A DNA stretch of 64,000 nucleotides from Siccirubricoccus phaeus (GTDB lineage Bacteria; Pseudomonadota; Alphaproteobacteria; Acetobacterales; Acetobacteraceae). Below the pieces are notes generated by a model that did no database searches, had not been told where the DNA came from, and saw nothing but the letters and a program-made list of their open reading frames with translations. The stretch covers positions 310,001 to 374,000 of the forward strand of contig NZ_SRXO01000001.1 in NCBI RefSeq assembly GCF_008360935.1, given 5' to 3'. How positions within the stretch are numbered: the stretch's first letter is position 1; every line of letters starts with the position of its first letter. Below are positions 19,877 through 27,910 of the stretch, piece by piece. Position numbers and translations under genes: made by a program.

Positions 19877-19894
19877 GGCCCGGCCGTGCCGCCG

Positions 19895-21217
19895 CTACCG
19901 CGCGTCCGCCGCCTGGCGCGGCCGCATGCGGCGCTGGCCGGGCGCAGGCGGCGCCGCCGGCTGCCCGCCATCCTCGCTGATCGCCACCGTCGTACCCGGG
20001 TTGAGCCGCAGCCCGCCGGAGGTCACCACCCGCTCCCCGGCCGCCATGCCGCCCAGCACCACGGCGTCATTCGCCGTGAGCACGCCGAGGCGGAGGCTGC
20101 GCTGCTCCACCGTGTTGTCCGGCTTCACCACGAAGGCGAAGCTGCCTTCCGGCCCGCGCTGCACCGCGACCAGCGGAATGGTGGTGACGCGCGGCAGGGT
20201 TTCGATCTGTAGCCGCACATTGACGAAGGCGCCGGGCCAGAGCTTGCCATCCTCATTCGGGAAGACCGCCTTCAGCTTGATGGTGCCGGTCTGCGGATCC
20301 ACCGCATTGTCCAGTGTCAGCAGCCTGCCTTCCGCCGTGCCGCCGGGGCGCAGCGCCGTCACCGGCACCGGGCCCCTGGCCAGCGCATCCAGCACCCGCG
20401 CCACCTCCTGCTGCGGCAGGGTGAAGGTGACGGCGATGGGCTGGAGCTGCGAGACGGTGACGATGCCGGTCGCGTCGCCGGAGCGCACGAGGTTGCCCGG
20501 GTCCACCAGCCGGAGGCCGACGCGGCCATCGATGGGCGCGCGGATGGTGGTGAAGGAAAGCTGCGTCCGCGCCGCGTCGATCGCCGCCTGATCGGAGGCG
20601 ACCACCGCCTCATACTGCGCGACGGTCGCCCGCTGCGTGTCCTGCTGCTGGCGGGAAACGCCGGCATTGGCGGCGAGCTGGGCGTAGCGCTGCAGATCCA
20701 GCCGGGCATTGGCCAGCAGCGCCTCATCCTGCGCCTTCTTGGCGATGGCCTGGTCCAGCGCCGCCTGGTAGCTGCGCGGGTCGATCCGCGCCAGCACATC
20801 GCCCTGCTTCACCGACTGGCCCTCGGTGAAGGCGATCTCGAGGAGCTGGCCGTCCACCTGGGCGCGGACGGTGATGGTGTTGAAGGCCTGCACCGTGCCG
20901 ATGGCCTCCAGCATGATGGGCAGGTCCTGCACCCGCGCCGCCGCCGCCGTCACCGGCACGGGGATGTTGCCGGGGCCGCCGGGGCGCCGCAGCACGGAGC
21001 CGGCGGCGGCGGTCTGCCCCTGGCCCTGCTGGCGCTGCTGCCACCAGTACCAGCCGCCCGCCCCCGCGCCGGCCAGGACGGCCAGGATCAGCAGGGCGAG
21101 GAGGGCGCGGCGCAGCGGCCGGCGCCTGGCCTTGCCGCCGGGGGGCGGCGGTCCCTCCCCGAGCGGGGAGGTGGTGGCGGGCGGCACGGGTTGGGTGGAT
21201 GTCGGGTGATGCGTCAT
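19895..21217 (-). CDS. RND efflux periplasmic adaptor (membrane-fusion protein, MdtA-like)
   Basis: This 440-aa adaptor bridges the RND pump and outer-membrane channel. The start ATG at 21217 overlaps the outer-membrane gene's stop (ATGA). Residues ~30-60 are basic then hydrophobic (ALLALLILAVLAGAGAGGW), an uncleaved anchor or signal peptide without a lipobox cysteine. The HlyD-type core follows: VRAQVDGQLLEIAFTEGQSV (lipoyl half-motif), a ~70-residue coiled-coil hairpin, then LSFTTIRAPIDGRVG (second lipoyl half), the beta-barrel and the C-terminal membrane-proximal domain. The C-terminus is Pro/Arg-rich. It is the third structural component of the tripartite pump. Confidence 0.92.
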   Translation of the reverse strand: MTHHPTSTQPVPPATTSPLGEGPPPPGGKARRRPLRRALLALLILAVLAGAGAGGWYWWQQRQQGQGQTAAAGSVLRRPGGPGNIPVPVTAAAARVQDLPIMLEAIGTVQAFNTITVRAQVDGQLLEIAFTEGQSVKQGDVLARIDPRSYQAALDQAIAKKAQDEALLANARLDLQRYAQLAANAGVSRQQQDTQRATVAQYEAVVASDQAAIDAARTQLSFTTIRAPIDGRVGLRLVDPGNLVRSGDATGIVTVSQLQPIAVTFTLPQQEVARVLDALARGPVPVTALRPGGTAEGRLLTLDNAVDPQTGTIKLKAVFPNEDGKLWPGAFVNVRLQIETLPRVTTIPLVAVQRGPEGSFAFVVKPDNTVEQRSLRLGVLTANDAVVLGGMAAGERVVTSGGLRLNPGTTVAISEDGGQPAAPPAPGQRRMRPRQAADAR

Positions 21218-22632
21218 AGGGTCCCCCAGCCCCCGCCCAGGGCGCGGAACAGCCCCACCGCGGCCTGCAGCCTGGCGAGGCGTGCCGCGGTCAAGGTGTT
21301 GCGGGCGGAAAACAGCGTCTGTTGCGTGTTCAGCAGCGTGACGAGGTCGATGGTGCCGGCGCGGAGCTGCGCCTCGGAAATGGCGTAGGCGCGTTCGGCC
21401 ATGCGCACCGCCTCGGCCTGCAGCGTCTCCTGCTCCGTGCTCTGGCGCAGCCCGACCAGGGCGTTCTCGGTATCCACCAGCGCCGCCAGGATGGCGCCGC
21501 GATAGGTCGCCAGCAGCTCCGCCGCCCGTGCCTCGTTGTACTGCACCTGGCCGCGCAGCCGCCCGCCCTCGAAGATCGGCTGGGCGATGCCGGCGGTGAG
21601 GGTGAAGATGATCGAGGTCGGGCGTAGCAGCGTCTCCAGCGCGAGCGAGGTGTAGCCGCCCGAGCCGGTGAGGGTGACCGAGGGCAGCAGCGCCGCCCGC
21701 GCCGCCACCACATTGGCCTGGGCGGCGGCGAGGTCGGATTCGGCGCTCAGCACGTCCGGCCGCCGCGCCAGCACCTCCGTCGGCAGGCCGGGCTGCACGC
21801 GCGGCACGGCGATGCGGGTGAAGACATCGGCGGCCAGGGTGATCCCTTCCGGCGCCCGGCCGATCAACGTGGCCAGCGCATTGCGGTTCTGCGCCACCTG
21901 CTGCGCCAAAGGCGGGATCGCCGCCTTCTGCTGCGCCACCACGGTTTCCTGCTGCGCGAGGTCGAGCCCGCCGGCGGTGCCGACCGAGAGGCGGTCGGCG
22001 ATCACCTGCCGCACCCGCTCGGCGATCTCGAGATTCTGCTGCTGCAGCTTGAGCTGCTCGGTATAGGCCAGCAGGGCGAAATAGGTGTTGGCGACCGAGG
22101 CCTGGGTGGTGAGCATCACCGTCGCCCAGGCGAAGCGGGCGGATTGCGCCGCCTGTTCCGCGGCTTCCGTCGCCGCCCGGTTCTTGCCCCAGAAATCCAC
22201 CTCGTAGCTGGCGGACAGCGCGATGCGGTCGGAGGAGGTGACCCGCACCCTGGCGGTACGGGCGCCGGTGACGCTGGCGGTATTGACGCTGCCGCTCTGG
22301 CTGCGGCTGGCCTGGCCGGCGAAATCCACCGTCGGCAGCAGCGCCGCGCCGGCGATGCGGAGCTGCGCATCGGCCTGGCGGATCCGCGCCGCGGCGGCGG
22401 CCATGTCGTTGTTGGCCTGCATGGCTTCGGCCATCAGCCCGTCCAGCTCCGTCGCACCGAAGCCGCGCCACCAGGCGGGGTCGGGCCAGGCGGCGTCGCC
22501 GGCGGCATCGCTGAGCCGCGCCGGCAGGTCGAGGCCGGAGGTGGTGGGGCCGGGGGTCAGCCAGTCGCAGCCGCCGAGCAGCGGCAGGGCGAGCAGCAGC
22601 GCCGCCCCGCGAAGAATAGCCAAGCCGCTCAC
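21214..22632 (-). CDS. NodT-family outer-membrane efflux lipoprotein
   Basis: 472 aa. I chose the GTG at 22632, which overlaps the upstream stop (GTGA) and gives a clean lipoprotein signal, ILRGAALLLALPLLGGC, with lipobox LGGC at residues ~19-22. The remainder is the duplicated OEP (TolC-like) fold: two helical-hairpin and beta-strand repeats, with EVDFWGKNRAATEAAEQ in the first half and VLARRPDVLSAESDLAAAQ in the second, both characteristic of NodT/OprM channels. The gene lies between the sensor-like gene and the adaptor, completing an AcrAB-TolC-type system within one operon. Confidence 0.92.
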   Translation of the reverse strand: MSGLAILRGAALLLALPLLGGCDWLTPGPTTSGLDLPARLSDAAGDAAWPDPAWWRGFGATELDGLMAEAMQANNDMAAAAARIRQADAQLRIAGAALLPTVDFAGQASRSQSGSVNTASVTGARTARVRVTSSDRIALSASYEVDFWGKNRAATEAAEQAAQSARFAWATVMLTTQASVANTYFALLAYTEQLKLQQQNLEIAERVRQVIADRLSVGTAGGLDLAQQETVVAQQKAAIPPLAQQVAQNRNALATLIGRAPEGITLAADVFTRIAVPRVQPGLPTEVLARRPDVLSAESDLAAAQANVVAARAALLPSVTLTGSGGYTSLALETLLRPTSIIFTLTAGIAQPIFEGGRLRGQVQYNEARAAELLATYRGAILAALVDTENALVGLRQSTEQETLQAEAVRMAERAYAISEAQLRAGTIDLVTLLNTQQTLFSARNTLTAARLARLQAAVGLFRALGGGWGTL

Positions 22633-23066
22633 TCCCCGGGCGAGCCCGCCGCCGCCACCCGGGCGCGGCCTTCCGGCGAGATGGCGGCCAGGGCCTGGGA
22701 CAGGGCCTCGCCGAATTGCATGCTGAACGCCACCCAGCGCTCCGAGGAGCGGGCCATGGCCTGCTGCAGGGCGGCGGGGTCGAAGGGCTGGCGCAGCATC
22801 GCCGCATCCACCTCGGCGCGGGAGGCGCGGAGCGCCTGCAGCGCCTCCGCATAGCGCGGCCGTTCCGCCTGCAGCACCTCGCGGAAGCGGGGCCGGTCGG
22901 TCTCCGGCAGGGTGGCTTCCAGCCGGCCGATCATCCGCTCGAAGCCGCGGCTGGGGCCGCCATGGCCGCGCCCGGGCTGGGCCAGCAGCACCCCGCCCAG
23001 CACCAGGTTCACCACCACGGAGGCGCCGAGCAGCGCCGCCAATATGGTCTGCCGTCCCAGCCTCAT
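22629..23066 (-). CDS. Periplasmic sensor-like protein (CnrX/Spy-type, metal-resistance family)
   Basis: 145 aa. Residues 8-28 form one hydrophobic segment (ILAALLGASVVVNLVLGGVLL), a signal anchor. The rest is helical and Arg/Glu-rich, with the pattern LPETDRPRFREVLQAERPRY and a repeated AL-rich helix, as in the heavy-metal-sensor/Spy superfamily. CnrX-type proteins sense ligand in the periplasm and release an ECF sigma factor through the anti-sigma. Here the gene lies directly after the anti-sigma candidate (ATGA overlap) and before the outer-membrane gene (GTGA overlap). There is no obvious His/Met metal cluster, so the stimulus may not be a metal. The family call is moderately confident. 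Confidence 0.7.
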   Translation of the reverse strand: MRLGRQTILAALLGASVVVNLVLGGVLLAQPGRGHGGPSRGFERMIGRLEATLPETDRPRFREVLQAERPRYAEALQALRASRAEVDAAMLRQPFDPAALQQAMARSSERWVAFSMQFGEALSQALAAISPEGRARVAAAGSPGE

Positions 23067-23377
23067 AGGAACTCCCCGGCCACGGGCAGGGACAGCAGCG
23101 GCCCCAGCGGGTCGATCGGCGCCGTGCTGACGGGGTGCAGGCCGAGCCAGAGGGCGCAGCCCAGCCCGGCCGCCAGTGCCCCCCAGCCGGCAGGCGCCAG
23201 CGAGGGCAGCAGGCGCTGCAATTGGCCCATCGGCCCCAGCGGGGCCGGCAGCGGGGCGCGGGCGATGCGCCGCGCCACCGCCGCTTCCAGCCGCGCCACC
23301 GCGGCGGCGTCCGGCCGCGGCAGGGCGCGGCGCAGCGCCGCCTCCAGCGCGCCATCCTCCCAGTTTTCGCGGGTCAT
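23063..23377 (-). CDS. Small membrane protein, putative anti-sigma factor
   Basis: 104 aa with no family I can name. Residues ~1-45 are charged and helical (ALEAALRRALPRPDAAAVAR), and residues ~68-88 are hydrophobic (GWGALAAGLGCALWLGLHP), giving one membrane pass. Position is the main evidence: it overlaps the ECF sigma gene upstream and the periplasmic sensor downstream, each by 4 bases. That is the CnrH-CnrY-CnrX order known from metal-responsive systems, where the middle product is a short single-pass anti-sigma. The cytoplasmic N-terminus would bind the sigma factor. Function is inference. Confidence 0.65.
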   Translation of the reverse strand: MTRENWEDGALEAALRRALPRPDAAAVARLEAAVARRIARAPLPAPLGPMGQLQRLLPSLAPAGWGALAAGLGCALWLGLHPVSTAPIDPLGPLLSLPVAGEFL

Positions 23378-23931
23378 GACCCTTCCTCCAGATGCCGGCG
23401 CAGCGCCAGGCGGGCGCGGTACAGCACCCCTTCCAGCGCGCGTTCCGAAAGCCCGAGCGCCGCCGCCGCCTCGGCGCCGCTCAACCCCTCCTCATAGGCC
23501 AGGGCGATCGCCGCCCGGTATTTCGGCGGCAGTTTTCCGAGGGCGGCGCGCAGCCCCGCCTCCTCCTGCGCCGCCACCGCCCGTTCCTCCGGGCCGGGCG
23601 CCGGATCGGCCCATTCGGCCAGGGCCTCGGGGCCGGCCCGGAGGCCGGCAGTGGCCTGGCGCCGGGCGCGGTCGATGGCGAGGTTCACCACGATGCGGTG
23701 CAGCCAGGTGGTGAAACGTGCCCGCTCCGGGTCGAAGCCGGCTGCCCCCTGCCAGGCGCGCAGCAGGGCTTCCTGCGCCACCTCCTCCGCCTCCGCCTTC
23801 TGCCCCAGCACGCGCAGCGCGATGCGCAGGGTGCGTTCGCCATGCCGATGGACCAGATGGCCGAAGGCGGAACGGTCACCCGCCGCCGCCGCCCGCATGA
23901 GCGCGGCATCGTCGGCCGAGGGCGGGATCAT
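23374..23931 (-). CDS. ECF-family RNA polymerase sigma factor
   Basis: With the ATG at 23931 the product is 185 aa, normal for ECF sigma factors. Region 2 spans ~8-80: DRSAFGHLVHRHGERTLRIA, then AEEVAQEALLRAWQG (2.2/2.3) and FTTWLHRIVVNLAIDRAR (2.4). Region 4 ends the protein: LPPKYRAAIALAYEEGLSGA and a helix-turn-helix around LGLSERALEGVLYRARLALR. The frame is open 42 codons further upstream with another ATG at 24015, but that leader is low-complexity Ala/Pro/Arg. No strong ribosome site favours either start. It heads the seven-gene efflux operon and probably controls its own transcription; I cannot pin down its promoter. Confidence 0.92.
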   Translation of the reverse strand: MIPPSADDAALMRAAAAGDRSAFGHLVHRHGERTLRIALRVLGQKAEAEEVAQEALLRAWQGAAGFDPERARFTTWLHRIVVNLAIDRARRQATAGLRAGPEALAEWADPAPGPEERAVAAQEEAGLRAALGKLPPKYRAAIALAYEEGLSGAEAAAALGLSERALEGVLYRARLALRRHLEEGS

Positions 23932-24064
23932 GCGCCGCGGCGGTGCGGGCGCGTCGCGGCGCCAGGGAGCGGGCGCGTCGGCGAGCGTGCGGGGGAGGGC
24001 GAGGGCGTGCGGCATGGCGTGTCGATGGCTGATACGCGCCGCCGGCACGCAACCCACACGGTAT

Positions 24065-24865
24065 TCATGGCGCGGGAAACAACGCCTCCGTCCGGCCCAT
24101 GAGCCTGTAGGCGAGCAGCCCGACCCACTCCTTCAGCCCCCATTCGAATTCGCCGAGCCGCACCGGGAAGCTGGCATCGTACCAGACGGCCAGGGTGCGG
24201 CCGGTGCGGTAGTTGACCGGCCAGGCAGCGATCCCCCGCCACCCGGCGGCGCGGAAGACTCCCATGGAACGCGGCATATGGCTGGCCGAGGTGACCAGCA
24301 GCCAGGTTTCTCCAGGCTTTGGCGCCGCCAGGGAGAGGGTGTTGACGGCGTTCTCATGGGTGTTGCGGGCGGCCGTCTCGAAAGCCATGCGGTCGGGCGG
24401 CACGCCGAGGGAGAGCCAGAGGCGGCGTGCCACCTCGGCTTCCGTGACGCCGCCGTGCAGGGGGGAGCCCTGGCCGCCGGTGAAGATCAGCCGCGCCTCC
24501 GGATGGCGGCGCAGCAGGGCGACGGGCTCGGTCATGCGCTCGGCGGCGCCGTTCAGGGCGGGGAGGCCGCGGGCCTCGGTGAGGTTCTGCTCCACGGCGC
24601 CGCCCAGCACCACGATGCCGTCGATATGGGCGGGCTCCTCGGCCGGGCGGGGGAAGCGGTCCTCGAGCGGGAGCTGGACCCATTGGTGCAGGGGCAGGAC
24701 CAGCAGCGAGAGGTAGAAGCCGAGACCCGCCAGCAAGGGCCAGCGGCCCCAGCGGCGGCCGCGCCACAGGGCGGCCAGACCGATCAGGCCCAGCAGCAGG
24801 GCGAAGGTGCCGGGGCGGGCCGGCAGCCAGAACAGCTTGGACAGGACATAGAGCACGTCCTGCAT
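24065..24865 (-). CDS. YdcF/ElyC family protein (DUF218)
   Basis: 266 aa. Two hydrophobic segments at the N-terminus (~residues 18-35 and 42-62) anchor a DUF218 domain. Landmarks are DGIVVLGGAVEQ, LIFTGGQGSPLHGGVTEAEV, the acidic/Asn motif ARNTHENAVNTL and LLVTSASHMPRSMGVFRAAG. DUF218 proteins such as SanA, ElyC and YdcF act in envelope polysaccharide or peptidoglycan-precursor metabolism; the chemistry is poorly defined. It is the last gene of the minus-strand polysaccharide cluster, separated from the GT2 gene by a 117-bp repeat-containing spacer. Confidence 0.85.
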   Translation of the reverse strand: MQDVLYVLSKLFWLPARPGTFALLLGLIGLAALWRGRRWGRWPLLAGLGFYLSLLVLPLHQWVQLPLEDRFPRPAEEPAHIDGIVVLGGAVEQNLTEARGLPALNGAAERMTEPVALLRRHPEARLIFTGGQGSPLHGGVTEAEVARRLWLSLGVPPDRMAFETAARNTHENAVNTLSLAAPKPGETWLLVTSASHMPRSMGVFRAAGWRGIAAWPVNYRTGRTLAVWYDASFPVRLGEFEWGLKEWVGLLAYRLMGRTEALFPAP

Positions 24866-24878
24866 CAGCGCCCCACGA

Positions 24879-24982
24879 GGGGGCTTTGCCCCCTCGCGCT
24901 CCCCCGAGGAGGGCTCCCCTCGACGCTGCGGAGCATCGCCGATGTGGTCCTCATAAGGCGGCAGGGCCTTTGGAAGCCATGC
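24879..24982 (+). repeat. Intergenic hairpin element, TTGGAC family relative (copy 3)
   Basis: This begins with a GAGGGGGC/GCCCCCTC hairpin (about 24880-24898) and a GAGGAGGG/CCCCTC imperfect stem, and ends in GGCCTTTGGAAGCCAT, the end module of the element after mfd. Unlike the other copies it points against the flanking minus-strand genes. The TTGGAC stem module is missing, so the copy looks degenerate. Confidence 0.5.
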
Positions 24983-25846
24983 TTAAAGCTCATTGATGCG
25001 TCCCGGGGACATGCGGCCGCGCGCGAGATCGGCAAAAGCAAGCATGTTGCCCTTGAAACGGCCCCACCGGTCGGCCCAGGGCTCCGGACACCAGCTCCGC
25101 GCCAGATTGAGCGCGCAATGGCGGCCGATGCTGCGCAAGGCATGATCCCAGGGATAGGTGCCCTTGCGCGCCAGATAGATGGAATTGGCCACCTGGGAAT
25201 AACCCAGGCGCAAACCCGGCGTGCGGCCGACCTTGACGCCGAGATGCACGCCGCGCGCGGCGGCCAGGCGAAGGATGCGGCCATGCCGGCCGAGCGCCCG
25301 GGTGAAGTCGATATCCTCGTACCAGGCATAGGCGGGCAGGGCCTCGTCCACATGGACGCCATGCGCCCGCACCGTCGCCAGGCGCACCGCCATGTTGCAG
25401 CCATAGCCGTTGAAATGCGGCGCCGCATCCAGCCAGGCGCCGGCATAGGTGTCGCGCGCCAGGACGGCGCGGCCTTCCGCCAGGCTCAGCCCGGGGCCAC
25501 GGGCGCCATCCGCCAGCACGGTGCCGGTGGTCACCACCACATCCGGCCAGGCCTCGAAGGCGGCCTCCGTCGCGGCGAGGTAGGCGGGGGCGGCGAGGAA
25601 ATCGTCGTCCAGGAACAGCAGCAGGTCGCAATCCCTGCAGGCGGCCATGATGGCGTTGCGCTGCTTCGGCAGGCCGGCGGGGGCGATGAGGTAGTCCACG
25701 CCCGGGCGCTTCTCCCCCACATCCTCCGGCGCCACGTGGCAGACCAGGATGCGGTCCGGCTTGCGGGTCTGGTGCTCCAGCTCCTGCAGCACCTCCGCCA
25801 ATATGGCGGGGCGGCCGCGGGTGGCGATGCCGATGGCGAGCCTCAT
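24983..25846 (-). CDS. Family 2 glycosyltransferase (GT-A fold)
   Basis: 287 aa. The N-terminus RLAIGIATRGRPAILAEVL is the usual GT2 opening beta-strand and helix. LLLFLDDDFLAAP gives the metal/nucleotide-sugar-binding acidic cluster at residues ~75-87, and YAWYEDIDFTRALGRHG is the typical ED catalytic-base region. No membrane segment is visible, so it is probably a cytoplasmic enzyme acting on a lipid-linked saccharide at the membrane. It overlaps the preceding GT2 gene by four bases. Donor and acceptor cannot be read from the sequence. Confidence 0.9.
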   Translation of the reverse strand: MRLAIGIATRGRPAILAEVLQELEHQTRKPDRILVCHVAPEDVGEKRPGVDYLIAPAGLPKQRNAIMAACRDCDLLLFLDDDFLAAPAYLAATEAAFEAWPDVVVTTGTVLADGARGPGLSLAEGRAVLARDTYAGAWLDAAPHFNGYGCNMAVRLATVRAHGVHVDEALPAYAWYEDIDFTRALGRHGRILRLAAARGVHLGVKVGRTPGLRLGYSQVANSIYLARKGTYPWDHALRSIGRHCALNLARSWCPEPWADRWGRFKGNMLAFADLARGRMSPGRINEL

Positions 25847-26724
25847 CGCGGCGCCTCCTGCAGCGGGGCCAGCACGGCCTGGCTGCGCGGGGCGAGGAAG
25901 CCCTGCACCCGCCCGGCCAGGCTCGCCAGGAAATACCGCGCGGCGAGGAAACGCCCGCGCAGTGCGTTCAGCAGCGCCCCGCCGATGGGGCGGATGACGA
26001 AAGGCAGCCAGATGCCGGGCGCCAGCCGGTGCCGCCGCATCACATGGCCCAGCCCGCGGCCATAGGCGGCGGCGCGGGCCACCGCCACCGGCGTCAGCCG
26101 CTTGTCCGGGTGGATGATGCGTTGGTGTGGCGCGTAGACCGGCTTGTAGCCGGCGGCCAGGGCCCGCAGCACGAGATCATTGCCCTCGGCCGAGCCGAAC
26201 CAGGTGCCGGGGCCGAGCTTCTCGTCGAAGCCGCCGAGGGCGAGGGCGGCGGGACGGCGGAGGAAGAGGTTGAACTCGATGACGCTGGTCCAGACGGTGC
26301 GCGGCGTGATGGGGCCGGCGGCGTCGTGCCAGCGGCCGGAACCGAGCCCGCCCTCCGGCGAGGCGGCCGGGCCGGTGAGGAGGTGCAGGGCAGGGTCGGC
26401 GGCGAAGGCCGCGTCCACCTGGTTGAGGAGGCCGTCCGGGTAGAGGCAGTCATCGTCCGGGAAGCCGACGATCTCGCCCCGCGCCAGTTGCAGCCCGAGG
26501 TTCCGCGCGTTGTTGGCGTTGTTGATGGTGCTGCGGCGGCGGAGGAGGGGCAGCTTGTCCGCGTAGCCGTTGATGACCGGCGTCAGGCGTTCGTCCCGGT
26601 TCTGGTCCACCACGATCACTTCGAGGTCGGTGCGCTGTTGCCGGAGGATGCTGTCGAACAGCTCCGCCAGTTCCTGCGTCCGTCCGAGCGTGGCGACGAT
26701 GAGGGAGAAGCGCGGGGCGGTCAT
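25843..26724 (-). CDS. Family 2 glycosyltransferase (GT-A fold)
   Basis: 293 aa from the ATG at 26724; the in-frame extension to 26769 would be translated from the repeat element and is rejected. The opening is MTAPRFSLIVATLGRTQEL. IVGFPDDDCLYPDGLL holds the DxD-type site near residue 100, and GTWFGSAEGNDLVLRALAAG the acidic catalytic region. The C-terminal ~70 residues include an amphipathic or hydrophobic stretch (IWLPFVIRPIGGALLNALRG) that may associate with the membrane. It lies between a GT4 gene and another GT2 gene in the polysaccharide cluster. Confidence 0.9.
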   Translation of the reverse strand: MTAPRFSLIVATLGRTQELAELFDSILRQQRTDLEVIVVDQNRDERLTPVINGYADKLPLLRRRSTINNANNARNLGLQLARGEIVGFPDDDCLYPDGLLNQVDAAFAADPALHLLTGPAASPEGGLGSGRWHDAAGPITPRTVWTSVIEFNLFLRRPAALALGGFDEKLGPGTWFGSAEGNDLVLRALAAGYKPVYAPHQRIIHPDKRLTPVAVARAAAYGRGLGHVMRRHRLAPGIWLPFVIRPIGGALLNALRGRFLAARYFLASLAGRVQGFLAPRSQAVLAPLQEAPR

Positions 26725-26820
26725 GCCGGCAAACTCAAGGGTTCCAAGGGGTTGGACATGTATGTCCAACCGGCCCTTGGTGGGGGGAGTTTGAGGGGGG
26801 CGAAGCCCCTCTCAAGAGGG
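26725..26820 (-). repeat. Intergenic hairpin element, TTGGAC/GTCCAA family (copy 4), overlapping a CDS 3' end
   Basis: Read on the minus strand the modules are a GAGGGGC-type hairpin, CCCACCAAGGG, the perfect stem GGTTGGACAT/ATGTCCAACC (about 26749-26770), and CTTGGAACCC. This is the order of the element after mfd, but the stem's inner bases differ (AT/AT here, GCA/TGC there) with pairing kept. The upstream GT4 frame runs through most of it before stopping at 26735. Confidence 0.65.
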
Positions 26821-27910
26821 TGGCGACGTGGGATTGGATGGCGTTCCGGAAACTCTCCGCGGAGAAGCGCAGGGCGTTTTCCCGGCAGGCTTCGGCGGAG
26901 ATGGGCGGCGCCGCTTCGAAGGCCTCGACCGCCTGGATGATCGAGTCCGGCGTCTGTTCGGGAAAGAGGATGCCGGTGCCCGGCATGACGATGTCCTTCG
27001 CCCCGCCGCGCCCGAAGGCGATGAGCGGTGCGCCGGCCGCCTGGGCTTCCACCATGCCGATGCCGAAATCCTCCTCCGCCGCGAAGACGAAGGCTTTTGC
27101 CGTTTGGATGAGCGAGACGAGTTCGCTCTGCGGCACATGCCCACGCCATTCGATGTTGGGCGCACCGGCGGCGGCGGCCTGCACCAGCCCCAGATTCGGC
27201 CCGTCCCCGGTGATGACGAGCTTCCGCTGCGGCATGCGGCGGAAGGCCTCCGCGACCAATTCGACGCGCTTATAGGGCACCATGCGGGCGGCGATCAGGT
27301 AATGGTCGCCGCGCGGCGCGGTGCCGATGCTGAAGCGCTCCACATCCACCGGCGGGTGGATCACCGCCGCTTCCCGCCGCCACACCTTCAGGATGCGGTC
27401 GGCGATGTAGCGGCTGTTGCCGATCAGGCTGTCCACGCCCGCGGCCGAGCTGCGGTCCCAGAGCCGCAGCCGGTGGAACAGCCAACGCGTGGTGAGGCTC
27501 TGCAGCCCCCGCTCCATCCCGGCCTGGCGGAGATATTGCGCCTGCATGTCCCAGGCATAGCGCATGGGCGAGTGGATATAGCTGACATGCAGCGTATCCG
27601 GCCCGGTCAGCACCCCCTTGGCGACCGCGTGGGAGGAGGAGACGACGAGGTCATAGCCGGAGAGGTCGAATTGCTCGACCGCATAGGGCATCAGGCCGAG
27701 ATATTTGCGGAAATGCTGCCGCGCCCCGGGCAGGCGCTGGATGAAGCTGGTGCGCACCGGCTTGCCGTTCAGGAAGTGCCGTTCCTTCTCCGGCAGGAAG
27801 TCGCAGACGGCGTAAAGATCCGCCTCCGGCCAGAGCTTGATGAATTGCTCGAAGACCCGTTCGGAGCCGGCATAGCTCTCGAGCCATTCATGGACCAGGG
27901 CGACCTTCAT
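26735..27910 (-). CDS. Family 4 glycosyltransferase
   Basis: 391 aa, GT-B fold. The N-terminal domain starts MKVALVHEWLESYAGSERVF, a hallmark of WbaZ-like GT4 enzymes. The C-terminal domain has LIAARMVPYKRVELVAEAF, VITGDGPNLG and the E-x7-E nucleotide-sugar motif AAEEDFGIGMVEAQAAGAP. The last ~28 residues (from about 364: RGASPPSNSPHQGPVGHTC and on) are Pro/Ser-rich and encoded by the intergenic repeat element, so the original stop appears lost. The enzyme should remain functional because the tail lies beyond the fold. It is part of the minus-strand polysaccharide cluster. Confidence 0.9.
   Translation of the reverse strand: MKVALVHEWLESYAGSERVFEQFIKLWPEADLYAVCDFLPEKERHFLNGKPVRTSFIQRLPGARQHFRKYLGLMPYAVEQFDLSGYDLVVSSSHAVAKGVLTGPDTLHVSYIHSPMRYAWDMQAQYLRQAGMERGLQSLTTRWLFHRLRLWDRSSAAGVDSLIGNSRYIADRILKVWRREAAVIHPPVDVERFSIGTAPRGDHYLIAARMVPYKRVELVAEAFRRMPQRKLVITGDGPNLGLVQAAAAGAPNIEWRGHVPQSELVSLIQTAKAFVFAAEEDFGIGMVEAQAAGAPLIAFGRGGAKDIVMPGTGILFPEQTPDSIIQAVEAFEAAPPISAEACRENALRFSAESFRNAIQSHVATLLRGASPPSNSPHQGPVGHTCPTPWNP

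Noticed and set aside
14968..20212. Long plus-strand frames (619 and 1008 codons) opposite the RND genes
   Set aside because: Antisense shadows rich in Gly, Arg, His, Asp and Gln; the minus-strand RND proteins with intact proton-relay motifs explain the region.
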